Positions 15,636 through 23,365 of a stretch of 64,000 bases of DNA are shown here, piece by piece. The DNA is taken from NCBI GenBank assembly GCA_049306095.1, contig JBAQPU010000022.1:1-64000 (forward strand). The letters are read 5' to 3'. The notes beneath the pieces were generated by a model. That model was not told the DNA's origin. It did no database searches and saw nothing but the letters and a program-made list of their open reading frames with translations. Made by a program: the position numbers and the translations under genes. Source of the DNA: UBA2336 sp049306095 (GTDB taxonomy: Bacteria; Bacteroidota; Bacteroidia; Cytophagales; Cyclobacteriaceae). Each line of letters starts with the position of its first letter. The stretch's first letter is position 1.

Positions 15636-18020
15636 ATGAAAAAATTCGTGACGATCGGTATTCTCTCGCTGATGTTCCTGTCAGCCCGGGCATCACACAT
15701 TGTTGGTGGGGAATTTGAACTCCGATTCATCAGCGGCAACACCTACCGGTTAACACTCATTTTGTATTTTGATTCTATTAATGGTTCAGAGGGAGCGCGA
15801 GACCTGGAAGCCGTGGTGCGTTTTTTTCGTAAGCGAGATAACATGCCTGTTTTTCTTATTCCGGGAAATGCAAGTTCAAGCTTTCTTGCTTTACCGTTTG
15901 ACGGAGTACAGCGTTCGGTACCGTATACTAATGACGAGTGCCAGATTGAAGAATTGGTTACCAACAAATTGGTATACACCGCTACGGTTGTGTTGCGCAA
16001 CGATGTGTTTAATGATCCGGAGGGTTACTATGTTTCGTGGGAGCGCTGCTGCCGCAATTATGGAATTACCAATATTTACAGTGAAGACCCTAACAGTGGA
16101 GGAACGCGCTATGGCGGTCAAACGTTTTACCTGGAGTTTCCGCCTGTCGTAAAAAATGGCCAGCCGTTTATCAACAACACACCAAGGTTATTTCCACCCC
16201 TCAGCGATTACGCATGTCCGAACATTCCCTACTTCGTTGATTTTGCCGGCATCGATGATGATGGCGATTCTTTGGTGTATTCGTTAGTAACACCGCTAAA
16301 TACCATTACGGCTGATGCCCTTCCTCCACCGGTTGTGATCAATAACCAGTCACTGCAGTTACCAAGGCCAGGGCCTTATCCTGAGGTTTCCTGGCGTCCT
16401 GGTTTTGGGTTAGATAATATTATGAAGGGCGTGACTAACCTTGAAATCAGTGACGATGGTTTTTTATCGGTTACACCCGGTAGACAGGGTCTGTATGTTT
16501 TTGCTGTGCGCTGTGAAGAATTTCGCGATGGTATTAAAATAGGAGAGGCGCGCAGAGACTTTCAAATGCTGGTGCTGGATGCCTGCCCGGTGCCGGTGCC
16601 TCCGCGCATTGAAGGAAAAACATTGGAGAGCGCTGATTTCAATACCAATGGAACGCTGGAAGTTTTTTTTGATGGGACAGAAACAGACGAAGAGCGATGC
16701 TTTGAAGTGCGTGTTACAGATCCCAGCACGTTATTGGCGGATGACGGCTTTCAGGAGAATATAAGAATCAGGGCTATTCCAATCGGCTTTAAGAAAAATC
16801 TGAGTGAAGTGTTGCCCGTTGTTACCCATGCCGCTATTGTAAATGGAGAAGGTGCTGTATTTACCATTTGTCTTCCGGTGTGTCCGTATGTTCCTTCCGG
16901 TGATTTTCAAATAGGCATTGTGGCGTTTGATGACGCCTGCGCTGTGCCCTTGCGCGATACGCTGATGGTAACCGTGCATTTAGATCCACCACCCAATGCG
17001 CATCCGTTATTTAGCAATCCGGGAAACGGAACAGAAATAACAGCCGTGGTTTCAGAAGGTGGTGCGATTGAAACGTGGCCGTTGCAGGCTTCTGATGCCG
17101 ATGGTGAATTACTGTCATACAGATTAGTGCCGGTTGATTTTACGTTGGAAGATTTTGGTATGTCCTTCAGCAGCACGCTTACCGGTACCGAGCCGGGGCC
17201 AATCAACAAAACACTGAGCTGGGATCCGAAATGCGATGTGTATGACTTTACGCAAAAGTCATCGTTCGAACTTTATTTCATTGTGGAAGATATAGACCTG
17301 TGTTCGGTGGTGCATGCCGACACTACGTACTTTAATCTGAGCATTACCGATTTTTCTCAGATCACTCCGCCCGTTATTGATAATGCGCTGGAAAGTTTAG
17401 CCGACACCTTGGAAGTTAGTCTGCAAATGTATGGCGAACCGTTGGTGCTGGATGTAACCGGCAGCGATGTGGATAACACCCCGATTTTGTTGCGCGCGAA
17501 TGGCATTGGGTTCAGCGCTTCTGCGTATGGCGCATCGTTTCCCGAAGATTTTGATCGGGGTACAGTTGCTTCGCAGTTCCGTTGGGAGTTGCTGTGCGAC
17601 AGCATCAACCTGGAAGTGAAAGATGTGTTTGAATTTAGCCTGATGGTTGTGGACAGTCTGAATAAATGTAAATTTTATAAAGCTGATACACTTGTTTTGA
17701 GGGTTCATATTGAATCGGCCGAAGAAGAAGCGTTTAATCCTCCCAATGTTTTTTCTCCTAACAGCGATGATAAAAATGCATTCTTCGGAATGGTTGAATA
17801 TAACGAAGATACAGGCGAGTTCATCAGCATTCTGCCAGACGATAATTGTTTTGGCAAGTTTGTGAACATCCGTATTTACGACCGCTGGGGGAAAGCGGTA
17901 TACGAAAGTGACGATCGCAATTTCAGGTGGTATGGAGAAGGCATGCCCACGGGGGTATACTATTATTATATTCGGTATTCTAACCGCGGATACAAGGGGA
18001 TTGTCAGCTTACGGTTATAG
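15636..18020 (+). CDS. Secreted protein with T9SS type B (gliding-motility) C-terminal sorting domain
   Basis: Protein of 794 aa with a signal peptide (MKKFVTIGILSLMFLSARAS, then HIVGGEFEL). The middle consists of beta-sandwich, cadherin-like segments with repeated acidic DxDGDSLVYSL-type and DADGELLSYRL motifs, and many paired cysteines. The C-terminus (about 700-794) has NVFSPNSDDKNAFF, IRIYDRWGKAVYES and PTGVYYYYIRYSNRGYKG, the CHU_C type B sorting domain recognised by type IX secretion. It is probably exported to the surface or medium. No enzymatic motif is seen and the molecular role is unknown. Its stop codon abuts the stop of the convergent gene. Confidence 0.88.
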   Translation: MKKFVTIGILSLMFLSARASHIVGGEFELRFISGNTYRLTLILYFDSINGSEGARDLEAVVRFFRKRDNMPVFLIPGNASSSFLALPFDGVQRSVPYTNDECQIEELVTNKLVYTATVVLRNDVFNDPEGYYVSWERCCRNYGITNIYSEDPNSGGTRYGGQTFYLEFPPVVKNGQPFINNTPRLFPPLSDYACPNIPYFVDFAGIDDDGDSLVYSLVTPLNTITADALPPPVVINNQSLQLPRPGPYPEVSWRPGFGLDNIMKGVTNLEISDDGFLSVTPGRQGLYVFAVRCEEFRDGIKIGEARRDFQMLVLDACPVPVPPRIEGKTLESADFNTNGTLEVFFDGTETDEERCFEVRVTDPSTLLADDGFQENIRIRAIPIGFKKNLSEVLPVVTHAAIVNGEGAVFTICLPVCPYVPSGDFQIGIVAFDDACAVPLRDTLMVTVHLDPPPNAHPLFSNPGNGTEITAVVSEGGAIETWPLQASDADGELLSYRLVPVDFTLEDFGMSFSSTLTGTEPGPINKTLSWDPKCDVYDFTQKSSFELYFIVEDIDLCSVVHADTTYFNLSITDFSQITPPVIDNALESLADTLEVSLQMYGEPLVLDVTGSDVDNTPILLRANGIGFSASAYGASFPEDFDRGTVASQFRWELLCDSINLEVKDVFEFSLMVVDSLNKCKFYKADTLVLRVHIESAEEEAFNPPNVFSPNSDDKNAFFGMVEYNEDTGEFISILPDDNCFGKFVNIRIYDRWGKAVYESDDRNFRWYGEGMPTGVYYYYIRYSNRGYKGIVSLRL

Positions 18021-18746
18021 CTACAGCTTTATGGGCAGTACGTTGTTCTCTTTGATGTACACCTCAACATCTCCCCACGAAACTTTTAGCCAGACATCTT
18101 TCCTGCCAAGAATTTCAACGCGATGCCCATCGCGCACAATGGCAATTACCGAGCTTCCTGCCGATGGCTTATCCATTAAGTACGTATTGCTGTTGACAAT
18201 GATGGCTTGTGTGTGACGGCCGGCCAGGTTCAGGTGTGCCAGCAGGGCAACCGAAACCATGGCAAACAAACTCCAGGCAACCACCGGTTTAATTTTAAAA
18301 CGGAATTTCAGTGTCAGGCAAAGCAAGAGCAGAAGAAAAGAAGCGCCAGCAAGAGCCAGCGAGATGCGGTTGGTGTACTGTTGGCATAGTGAAAAAAGTT
18401 TACCCGTTTCGGTTGAGGTGTATCCTTCCAGTTTATGTTTAGCGGCCAGTTCTTCCAGCTTGGTTGCGACCGATTCATCGTAGGTGGCGAGGTAGTACAG
18501 GTTCAGGTAATAGGCAGAGGAAGAAATACGGTCGAGGCCCTCTTGAATATAGGCCATCTTCAGCAACATGGCGGGGGAATAGAGGTGGGCTTCAAATAGC
18601 GATCGGTAAATTTCATACGATTGGGTGTAGCGTTTCTGCTGAAACAGAGAATCGGCCTTCGTCAGCAGGGGGTTATTGCCAAGGGTAAGTATTGGGGTAA
18701 GGGCAATCAAAACGATTATCAGAATTTTTAAACCCCCTTTTTGCAT
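18021..18746 (-). CDS. BatE-like TPR and SH3-domain membrane protein
   Basis: Protein of 241 aa. An N-terminal hydrophobic segment (ILIIVLIALTPILTL) precedes TPR-like helices (FQQKRYTQSYEIYRSLFEAH, then AMLLKMAYIQEGLDRI). Two transmembrane helices lie at about 133-170 (ISLALAGASFLLLLLCLTLK, WSLFAMVSVALLAHL), followed by a bacterial SH3 domain at the C-terminus (YLMDKPSAGSSVIAIVRDGH to VYIKENNVLPIKL). This TPR-TM-SH3 order matches BatE of the Bacteroidota Bat (aerotolerance) operon, but no other bat gene is adjacent, so only similarity of layout is claimed. Stop codons of this gene and the upstream T9SS protein abut with no room for a terminator. Confidence 0.7.
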   Translation of the reverse strand: MQKGGLKILIIVLIALTPILTLGNNPLLTKADSLFQQKRYTQSYEIYRSLFEAHLYSPAMLLKMAYIQEGLDRISSSAYYLNLYYLATYDESVATKLEELAAKHKLEGYTSTETGKLFSLCQQYTNRISLALAGASFLLLLLCLTLKFRFKIKPVVAWSLFAMVSVALLAHLNLAGRHTQAIIVNSNTYLMDKPSAGSSVIAIVRDGHRVEILGRKDVWLKVSWGDVEVYIKENNVLPIKL

Positions 18747-18770
18747 ATGTTTTTTATCGTGTTACCTTTG
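18741..18770 (+). promoter_or_regulatory. Promoter of tRNA-Lys
   Basis: TTG (18741-18743), a 19-nt spacer and TACCTTTG (18763-18770) match the Bacteroidota primary-sigma consensus TTG-N19-21-TAnnTTTG exactly. It lies about 90 nt before the tRNA and overlaps the start of the divergent BatE-like gene. Confidence 0.85.
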
Positions 18771-18858
18771 TGCCCTCAATTACGGAAAAGCTGTTAAAAC
18801 AGCCAAAGAATTGAGACTTTGAAGCATACCAACGGCCTCAAAGAACTGTAAAAGGTAA

Positions 18859-18934
18859 GATCTCGTAGCTCAGTTGGTAGAGCATTACACTTTTAATGTA
18901 AGGGTCCTGGGTTCGAATCCCAGCGGGATCACCA
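18859..18934 (+). tRNA. tRNA-Lys (anticodon UUU)
   Basis: Cloverleaf fits: acceptor GATCTCG/CGGGATC, anticodon stem TTACA/TGTAA with loop CTTTTAA giving anticodon UUU, T-arm CTGGG-TTCGAAT-CCCAG, discriminator A and an encoded CCA. It has its own consensus promoter and a strong terminator. It marks the left edge of an accessory region. Confidence 0.97.
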
Positions 18935-18954
18935 GCCGCAAGGCAAACAAAACG

Positions 18955-18992
18955 AAAGCCGCTTAAATTTTATGTTTGAGCGGCTTTTTTAT
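18955..18992 (+). terminator. Terminator after tRNA-Lys
   Basis: AAAGCCGCTTAAA (18955-18967) pairs with TTTGAGCGGCTTT (18975-18987) through 13 bp including one G-U, with a 7-nt loop and a following T-run. Confidence 0.92.
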
Positions 18993-19039
18993 TTTCTCAC
19001 CACCATCCAAGCACAAACAATCTCAAAGAAAAAGTGAGC

Positions 19040-19083
19040 AATTCGGTTAGCATATTCTGCGCCTTATAATTGCTAACCGAATT
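19040..19083. repeat. 13-bp perfect inverted repeat in a gene-poor stretch
   Basis: AATTCGGTTAGCA (19040-19052) and TGCTAACCGAATT (19071-19083) are perfect inverted repeats around an 18-nt loop, immediately after the tRNA-Lys terminator. From 18993 to 19481 I see no convincing gene; the small open frames there have no family features and unusual composition. The stretch could be the remnant of a mobile or recombination site. Confidence 0.6.
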
Positions 19084-19481
19084 CGTTGTAAGCGACACTC
19101 GGCCTGCCAACAAAGTTCGCAGCCGCTTCCTTCGTCAGCTCTCTCTGCTCACACCCTCACTCCACTCGCGGCCTCCATTCGTGCCTCATTACGGCCTAAA
19201 CGGCTCGCAATCCGGTAGAGGCCATCGCACTGGTAATGCACAGTCATCCCATTTTCAAAATCTTACGTTCTCAAGTACTGTTCACTAAGCTCCACGTATT
19301 AGGGCTTTGGACCTTTATTCCATTCGTCCAGCAAAAATTTGAAAGAATCAGTAATGGTACTCGACCGCGCATTCCATATACACGACTATTCTGTCAAACG
19401 AAAAGGTTCGTTCTGCGGAAAGACCAACTGAAAGAAAGATTGACTTAAGTTGATTGAGAGAAGATGGAAGGAATTTGAAAC

Positions 19482-19652
19482 CTAGGCATGTGCCAACTCA
19501 CTTGGTAAGCCATGCGCTTTTAAAATAGCCTCCATAGCCTTAGCCTTTTTAACAAAAAATGGAGCCTTATCATAACTCTTCACTTTTTTGCTAATAGCCA
19601 CACTCTTCTTAGCTGTGCGCTTTCTCTGTACTTTTTTTGTTGCAGTAGCCAT
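19482..19652 (-). CDS. Small basic protein of unknown function
   Basis: Open frame of 56 aa on the minus strand (MATATKKVQRKRTAKKS...ALPSELAHA-like end: GLPSELAHA), rich in Lys and Ala in the first 40 residues, with an ATG start and clean stop. The amphipathic C-terminal part (VKKAKAMEAILKAHG) could form a helix. The upstream 60 nt are AT-rich and contain no recognised promoter. It lies between tRNA-Lys and the first RAYT unit. I do not recognise a family; coding status is judged only from composition and an intact frame. Confidence 0.5.
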   Translation of the reverse strand: MATATKKVQRKRTAKKSVAISKKVKSYDKAPFFVKKAKAMEAILKAHGLPSELAHA

Positions 19653-19713
19653 AATTCACGACTAATTTACGATTTTTCTGCGAGTAACCAATATAGCTTT
19701 ATAACTAAACCTC

Positions 19714-19763
19714 CTCAGAGTCACTCATGAGCGATAGGATAAGGAGTGGCAGAGGACTCTGAG
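19714..19763. repeat. REP-type palindrome upstream of RAYT 1
   Basis: Begins CTCAGAGTCACTC and ends CAGAGGACTCTGAG, with about 23 nt between. These ends equal the reverse complement of the palindrome at the 3' end of the transposase gene (20395-20423), so the two elements form an inverted pair around the gene. Confidence 0.82.
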
Positions 19764-19819
19764 TAAAACGAAATTATAGAAAGAGAAATAAATTATGAGA
19801 CCAAATTAAACAGAGACAC

Positions 19820-20416
19820 TTGTCGTCACACACCTTACATACCGAACATCACGAAGTTTACTTTTGTACAGTTACCTGTTACAACTGGCTACCCTTGTTT
19901 GAAGAAGCAAGGGCATATCCATCGGTTTACAAGTGGTTTGAGTTTTTAAAGAAAGATGGCTGCTATGTGTCCGGCTATGTTATTATGCCTAATCATGTGC
20001 ATGTGCTACTCTTTCCAACCAATCCAAAAAAGTCGCTGAACAAGCTTGTTGGTGAAGGCAAGCGATTTATGGCTTACGATATCGTCAGGCGCCTTGATAC
20101 GGAGGACAAAACTAATCTACTCAAACAGTTAGAGCAGGGTGTTGAAGAAAGCGAGAGGAAGAAAGGTAAGAAACACCAGGTATTCAGGTTGTCCTTTGAT
20201 GCGCGGAAGTGTTTCAATCAAAAGATGCTCGAACAAAAGTTGGATTATATTCACCATAATCCTGTAAACGGCAAGTGGAGCTTGGTTGATGATTTTGTTA
20301 CATATCCGCATTCAAGCGCGGGGTTCTACGAAAGTGAAAGCAAGGGATTTTGGGAAGTGGTGCATTATAAAGAATTGAATGGGTTGATATCAACCTCAGA
20401 GTCCTCTGACGAGTGA
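19820..20416 (+). mobile_element. REP-associated tyrosine transposase (RAYT), copy 1
   Basis: A 198-aa single-strand transposase of the IS200/Y1 (HUH) superfamily. The HUH motif is in VIMPNHVHVLLFPT (about residues 55-68) and the nucleophilic tyrosine is in KLDYIHHNPVNG. RAYTs are domesticated IS200-like enzymes that mobilise REP palindromes found in the chromosome. The open frame starts with TTG at 19820, since the only early ATG is at the HUH motif. The gene is flanked by an inverted pair of palindromes, and the downstream one overlaps the last codons (SESSDE) and stop. The family call is firm; activity is inferred. Confidence 0.88.
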
Positions 20417-20423
20417 CTCTGAG
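20395..20423. repeat. REP-type palindrome overlapping the RAYT 1 stop
   Basis: CTCAGAGTC pairs with GACTCTGAG, and inside it CTC pairs with GAG around a TGAC tetraloop with one bulged T. The palindrome supplies the last seven codons and stop of the transposase. Confidence 0.85.
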
Positions 20424-20451
20424 TAGGTTGGATGGTCTATAAATTTTATCA

Positions 20452-21435
20452 ATGATGGTTAAATTATTTCTATTGCTTACTTTGACGCAAACGGCAGATA
20501 CGCTTGATTTATCAAATTGTAGTGATAGACCTCATAAACGAAAGGAGATTAGCGCAGCTGTTATTCAAAAATACTCTTCAATAATTTTAGATTGTAATGG
20601 TCTAAATGACTTGTCAAAGTATGATTTTCAAAATGTGGAGTACTTAAAACTATCGATGAATCCATTATCTACATTGGATTCCCAAACTCCTTTTAGCAAC
20701 CTAATTCACTTAGACATCACTGATACAAATATTTATTTATTCCCGAAATCATTGTGCGCGGCAACGAAACTAAAGCGAATAGATTCATTTGGAGGCTCCT
20801 TGTCTAAAGCAAGTTGTCTATCGGAAATGGAATCTTTGGAGATATTGAATTTGGATTTTATTGAACTCGATTCTGCTGTAGATTTTAGCAGGAGCAAACT
20901 TAAAAACATCAGTGTCGCTTTTGGGAAAGACACAACTGTCAATTTGGCAATCTTAAATCAAATAGGAGTTCTTAATCAATTAACGAGGTTAGGAATGTTG
21001 GACTTTAACTTCAGGATTTCCCAATTAGCTGACTTAAACAACAAACACCAAATTGAAGTATTGTCAGTTAGTCTCACCAATGATGATTTTTTTTGCGAAT
21101 TTATTGAAGAAGTTTCCACATGGAAGGAGCTGAAAACATTAAAAGTTACAATAAACAACAGAACGGTTCCAAGTTGCTTGGGGTCACTAACGAATATTAA
21201 AACGTTAATTTTGCGATCAAAAAGGGGAAATGGAAAAATCTATATCCCTTTAGAATCATTGAACTTAAAAAACCTCGAAAGTGTGTACGACTTTAAGAAC
21301 ATCAAGGATTTTTTGACAAATAAGAGTAGCATAGCTGTAATAGTTGAATCACCATTTCAACTATCAGATTTTGAGAGATTGGGATTGGAAACTACCGTGT
21401 ACTCAAACCCAACTTACATTTTAGAGAGCAAGTGA
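20452..21435 (+). CDS. Leucine-rich-repeat-like protein, AT-rich
   Basis: Protein of 327 aa with a short hydrophobic N-terminus (MVKLFLLLTLTQTAD) that may be a signal peptide, followed by irregular LRR-like units such as NVEYLKLSMNPLSTLDS, LIHLDITDTNIYLFPKSLC, SLEILNLDFIELDSAV, ELKTLKVTINNRTVP and NIKTLILRSKRGNG. LRR proteins usually bind other proteins, but no catalytic domain is seen. Base composition is clearly more AT-rich than the flanking biosynthetic genes, which fits acquisition with the island. It lies between the two RAYT units. The LRR reading is from spacing of leucines only. Confidence 0.62.
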   Translation: MMVKLFLLLTLTQTADTLDLSNCSDRPHKRKEISAAVIQKYSSIILDCNGLNDLSKYDFQNVEYLKLSMNPLSTLDSQTPFSNLIHLDITDTNIYLFPKSLCAATKLKRIDSFGGSLSKASCLSEMESLEILNLDFIELDSAVDFSRSKLKNISVAFGKDTTVNLAILNQIGVLNQLTRLGMLDFNFRISQLADLNNKHQIEVLSVSLTNDDFFCEFIEEVSTWKELKTLKVTINNRTVPSCLGSLTNIKTLILRSKRGNGKIYIPLESLNLKNLESVYDFKNIKDFLTNKSSIAVIVESPFQLSDFERLGLETTVYSNPTYILESK

Positions 21436-21436
21436 A

Positions 21437-21652
21437 TTGGTTTCTATAAAAGTAACTTTTTATGGGCCTGCTATCAGCCTGCAAATTTGCAATGCCATAA
21501 ACGATAGCCTTAAATCAAGCACATCAACATTCAATGAAAAGATCGATAGCTTTCTTAAAACGTCTGAGGAATCGTAAAAATATTCCAAACGCTTAAGTGT
21601 AAGCAGCTACGAGGTAAAAAGAATCGATAGTGACTACTTTGGCGAAGAGTAA
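21437..21652 (+). pseudogene. Small gene interrupted by an in-frame stop
   Basis: An open frame from TTG at 21437 (VSIKVTFYGPAISLQICNAI...) ends at TAA 21575-21577, then continues in the same frame as KYSKRLSVSSYEVKRIDSDY and FGEE to TAA at 21650-21652. The coding-like character on both sides of the stop suggests a decayed gene of about 70 codons. The family is not recognised. It follows the LRR-like gene by a few bases. Confidence 0.4.
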
Positions 21653-21680
21653 AAATCATCAATACTAAACTGACCCTACT

Positions 21681-21791
21681 TTGGCTAAAAAGAAACCAGG
21701 CCCCAAAGACAAAGATTATGTCAACAAGTCGCAGAAATACGAAGTTGATTACAAACCCAAGAGAAAAACTCCAGCTAAGAAATGGGGGTAA
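21681..21791 (+). CDS. Possible small lysine-rich protein
   Basis: Open frame of 36 aa from TTG (AKKKPGPKDKDYVNKSQKYE, then VDYKPKRKTPAKKWG), very rich in Lys and Pro. It has no ATG and no clear ribosome signal, and I do not recognise it. It may be a real small basic protein or a remnant of the accessory region. Confidence 0.3.
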   Translation: MAKKKPGPKDKDYVNKSQKYEVDYKPKRKTPAKKWG

Positions 21792-21845
21792 GAGAAAACC
21801 CAAATAACCCACCGCACATCCCTAAAAAAGGTTAATGAGGTATTT

Positions 21846-22445
21846 CTAATTCCTCGCGAACTCCAAAAGTGGGGCAATATCATTTGCATCCGCAGTTTTG
21901 ATAGCAGCGAGATATTCCTTCCTTGTATTACTGGTTTTCGTTAAATCAGAATTGGCACCCCAGGAAAAAACTGGCTTATTAAAAATTTTCTCAACTATTA
22001 AATCACCCATCATTCGCGAGTGCCGGCCATTGCCATTTGAGAAGCAGTGAATAGATACAATGCGGTGCTTAAAGCGAACAGCAATTTCATCAGGTGGGTA
22101 AGTACCATTGTCAATCCAGAATTTGCAATCGCCAAGTAGCTTTCGTAATTCTATCGCTATCTGGTACCTATCCACACCAATGTTTTTGTTGCTCTTTCTA
22201 AACTCACCAGCCCATGCCCACACATCTTCGTACATTTTCTTATGAACGAGCTTCACAAAATCTTCTGTGAGCATGTCATCCTTTTTAAACTTACGTCCCA
22301 TGGTCCATTTAATGGCACGCTCTATATTTTGCTGCTCAAACTCATCCAACTCACCACGGGTGGTAATGGTAGGAATAAGAAGGCCATCTTTCTCCTCTTC
22401 ATCGAGAGGAGTTTGCCCGTCAACCAATTCAAAATCTAATCCCAT
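21846..22445 (-). CDS. Mobile mystery protein B, Fic-domain protein
   Basis: A 199-aa Fic/DOC-family protein. The catalytic motif HCFSNGNGRHSR (near residue 136) fits HxFx(D/N)GNGRxxR, the hallmark of AMP- or other NMP-transferases. The N-terminal part (VDGQTPLDEEEKDGLL... RGELDEFEQQNI) matches the family named mobile mystery protein B, which is always found beside mobile mystery protein A. Here it overlaps the regulator gene by 10 nt, indicating coupled translation. By analogy with Fic toxin-antitoxin modules it may be a toxin-like enzyme controlled by its partner; target and effect are unknown. Confidence 0.88.
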   Translation of the reverse strand: MGLDFELVDGQTPLDEEEKDGLLIPTITTRGELDEFEQQNIERAIKWTMGRKFKKDDMLTEDFVKLVHKKMYEDVWAWAGEFRKSNKNIGVDRYQIAIELRKLLGDCKFWIDNGTYPPDEIAVRFKHRIVSIHCFSNGNGRHSRMMGDLIVEKIFNKPVFSWGANSDLTKTSNTRKEYLAAIKTADANDIAPLLEFARN

Positions 22446-22900
22446 AAGTATCGTGGCATTTCTCTCTTAATCTCATCAGCTAATTCTCGTACTGCTTTTT
22501 CAACTCGTTCTTTACTCACACGTTGATCTTCCAGTTTCATAGTATTATCAGTTCGCATCACAATTTTTCGTGCAACGCGAAGAGCTTGCTTATCCACCAT
22601 CACTGCCAAAGATTCCTCCTTGGGCACAAAGCCGTAAACAAATTTCATGTCTAATGCTTGGGCCGCTTCTCGCATTGATTTAAGACTAATCGTTCCTAAA
22701 GCTTCCCGCTGTTCCAGTTCCCGCACACTCGGTGAGGTAATATTCATGCGCTCACCAAATTGCCGAAGAGACATTTTGAGAGCCACACGAATAGCCTGTA
22801 TCCATCCTTTAGCAGGTGGCTCAATTTGAATAACCTTTTTAAAAAAGGCCATTTTCTTATCCATTTGCTCAATTATGAGCTTTTGATTGAGTTTTTTCAT
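22436..22900 (-). CDS. Mobile mystery protein A, HTH (XRE-type) regulator
   Basis: A 154-aa protein with an XRE-like helix-turn-helix at about residues 37-75 (ALKMSLRQFGERMNITSPSV, then RELEQREALGTISLKSM), preceded by a helical N-terminus. It matches the family called mobile mystery protein A, always paired with the Fic-like protein B. Its promoter region carries three near-identical palindromes exactly 33 bp apart, the first touching the ATG, so autoregulation is very likely. It may also act as the antitoxin-like partner of the Fic protein; that part is inference. Confidence 0.88.
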   Translation of the reverse strand: MKKLNQKLIIEQMDKKMAFFKKVIQIEPPAKGWIQAIRVALKMSLRQFGERMNITSPSVRELEQREALGTISLKSMREAAQALDMKFVYGFVPKEESLAVMVDKQALRVARKIVMRTDNTMKLEDQRVSKERVEKAVRELADEIKREMPRYLWD

Positions 22901-22981
22901 AAGGCTATAACCTTAAATTGTTATGTCAAATATAAGGCTATAACCTTATATTAGCAATATAATAGTAAGGCTAAAGCCTTA
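22900..22981. promoter_or_regulatory. Three phased operators upstream of the mobA-mobB pair
   Basis: TAAGGCTATAACCTTA at 22900-22915 and 22933-22948, and TAAGGCTAAAGCCTTA at 22966-22981, begin exactly 33 bp apart (about three helical turns). The third is a perfect palindrome. One copy touches the start codon, one lies between the -33 and -7 elements and one lies upstream of -33, so bound repressor would occlude the promoter. Confidence 0.9.
22927..22957 (-). promoter_or_regulatory. Promoter of the mobA-mobB operon
   Basis: On the minus strand TTG (22957-22955), a 20-nt spacer and TATATTTG (22934-22927) match TTG-N19-21-TAnnTTTG exactly. The middle operator fills most of the spacer. Confidence 0.87.
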
Positions 22982-23064
22982 TAATACAATCAGTCTAAAA
23001 TTCAAATTTCAGGCACTAAACCGCATTTGCTGCCGGATTATAGATTTTAAGGAAGAGCAAAAGT

Positions 23065-23211
23065 TTGCGATAAGTACCGAAAAGTGTCACTTATCGCAAT
23101 AAAATGCTCACGGTAGCTATGGCCCCATTGGCCCCAATATGGCCCCATTAAAAAAACTCTCCAGTCCATCGCTTAGAGGATACAGTCCAATGCTGATACT
23201 AGGAGAGTTTT
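23065..23211. repeat. Structured non-coding stretch before RAYT 2
   Basis: No gene is seen from 22982 to 23365. It contains a perfect 11-bp inverted repeat TTGCGATAAGT/ACTTATCGCAA (23065-23099), three short direct repeats of GGCCCCA(T/A)T (23119-23150), and a perfect 10-bp inverted pair AAAACTCTCC (23153-23162) / GGAGAGTTTT (23202-23211). These could be structures of the neighbouring mobile units or a small structured RNA. Confidence 0.6.
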
Positions 23212-23253
23212 CTAAACTTAAAAGTACAATTAAAGAGGAGTAGATTCCCCACT

Positions 23254-23310
23254 CTAGCCTTTGTTGGTGTTCTACTAGCCTTTGTTGGTGTTCTTCACCA
23301 ACAAACAAGC
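23254..23310. repeat. REP-type elements upstream of RAYT 2
   Basis: CTAGCCTTTGTTGGTGTTCT occurs at 23254-23273 as a half unit and again from 23275, where it continues into a full hairpin: TTTGTTGGTG (23281-23290), loop TTCTT, CACCAACAAA (23296-23305). Confidence 0.85.
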
Positions 23311-23365
23311 TGAACCAGGATAAGCTGGCGGAATTGATGAAATTTGGTAGAAAGAATATGATGAT

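Noticed and set aside
19070..19448. Two overlapping plus-strand open frames after tRNA-Lys
   Set aside because: They overlap each other, lack family features, and the stretch has an inverted repeat rather than coding character.
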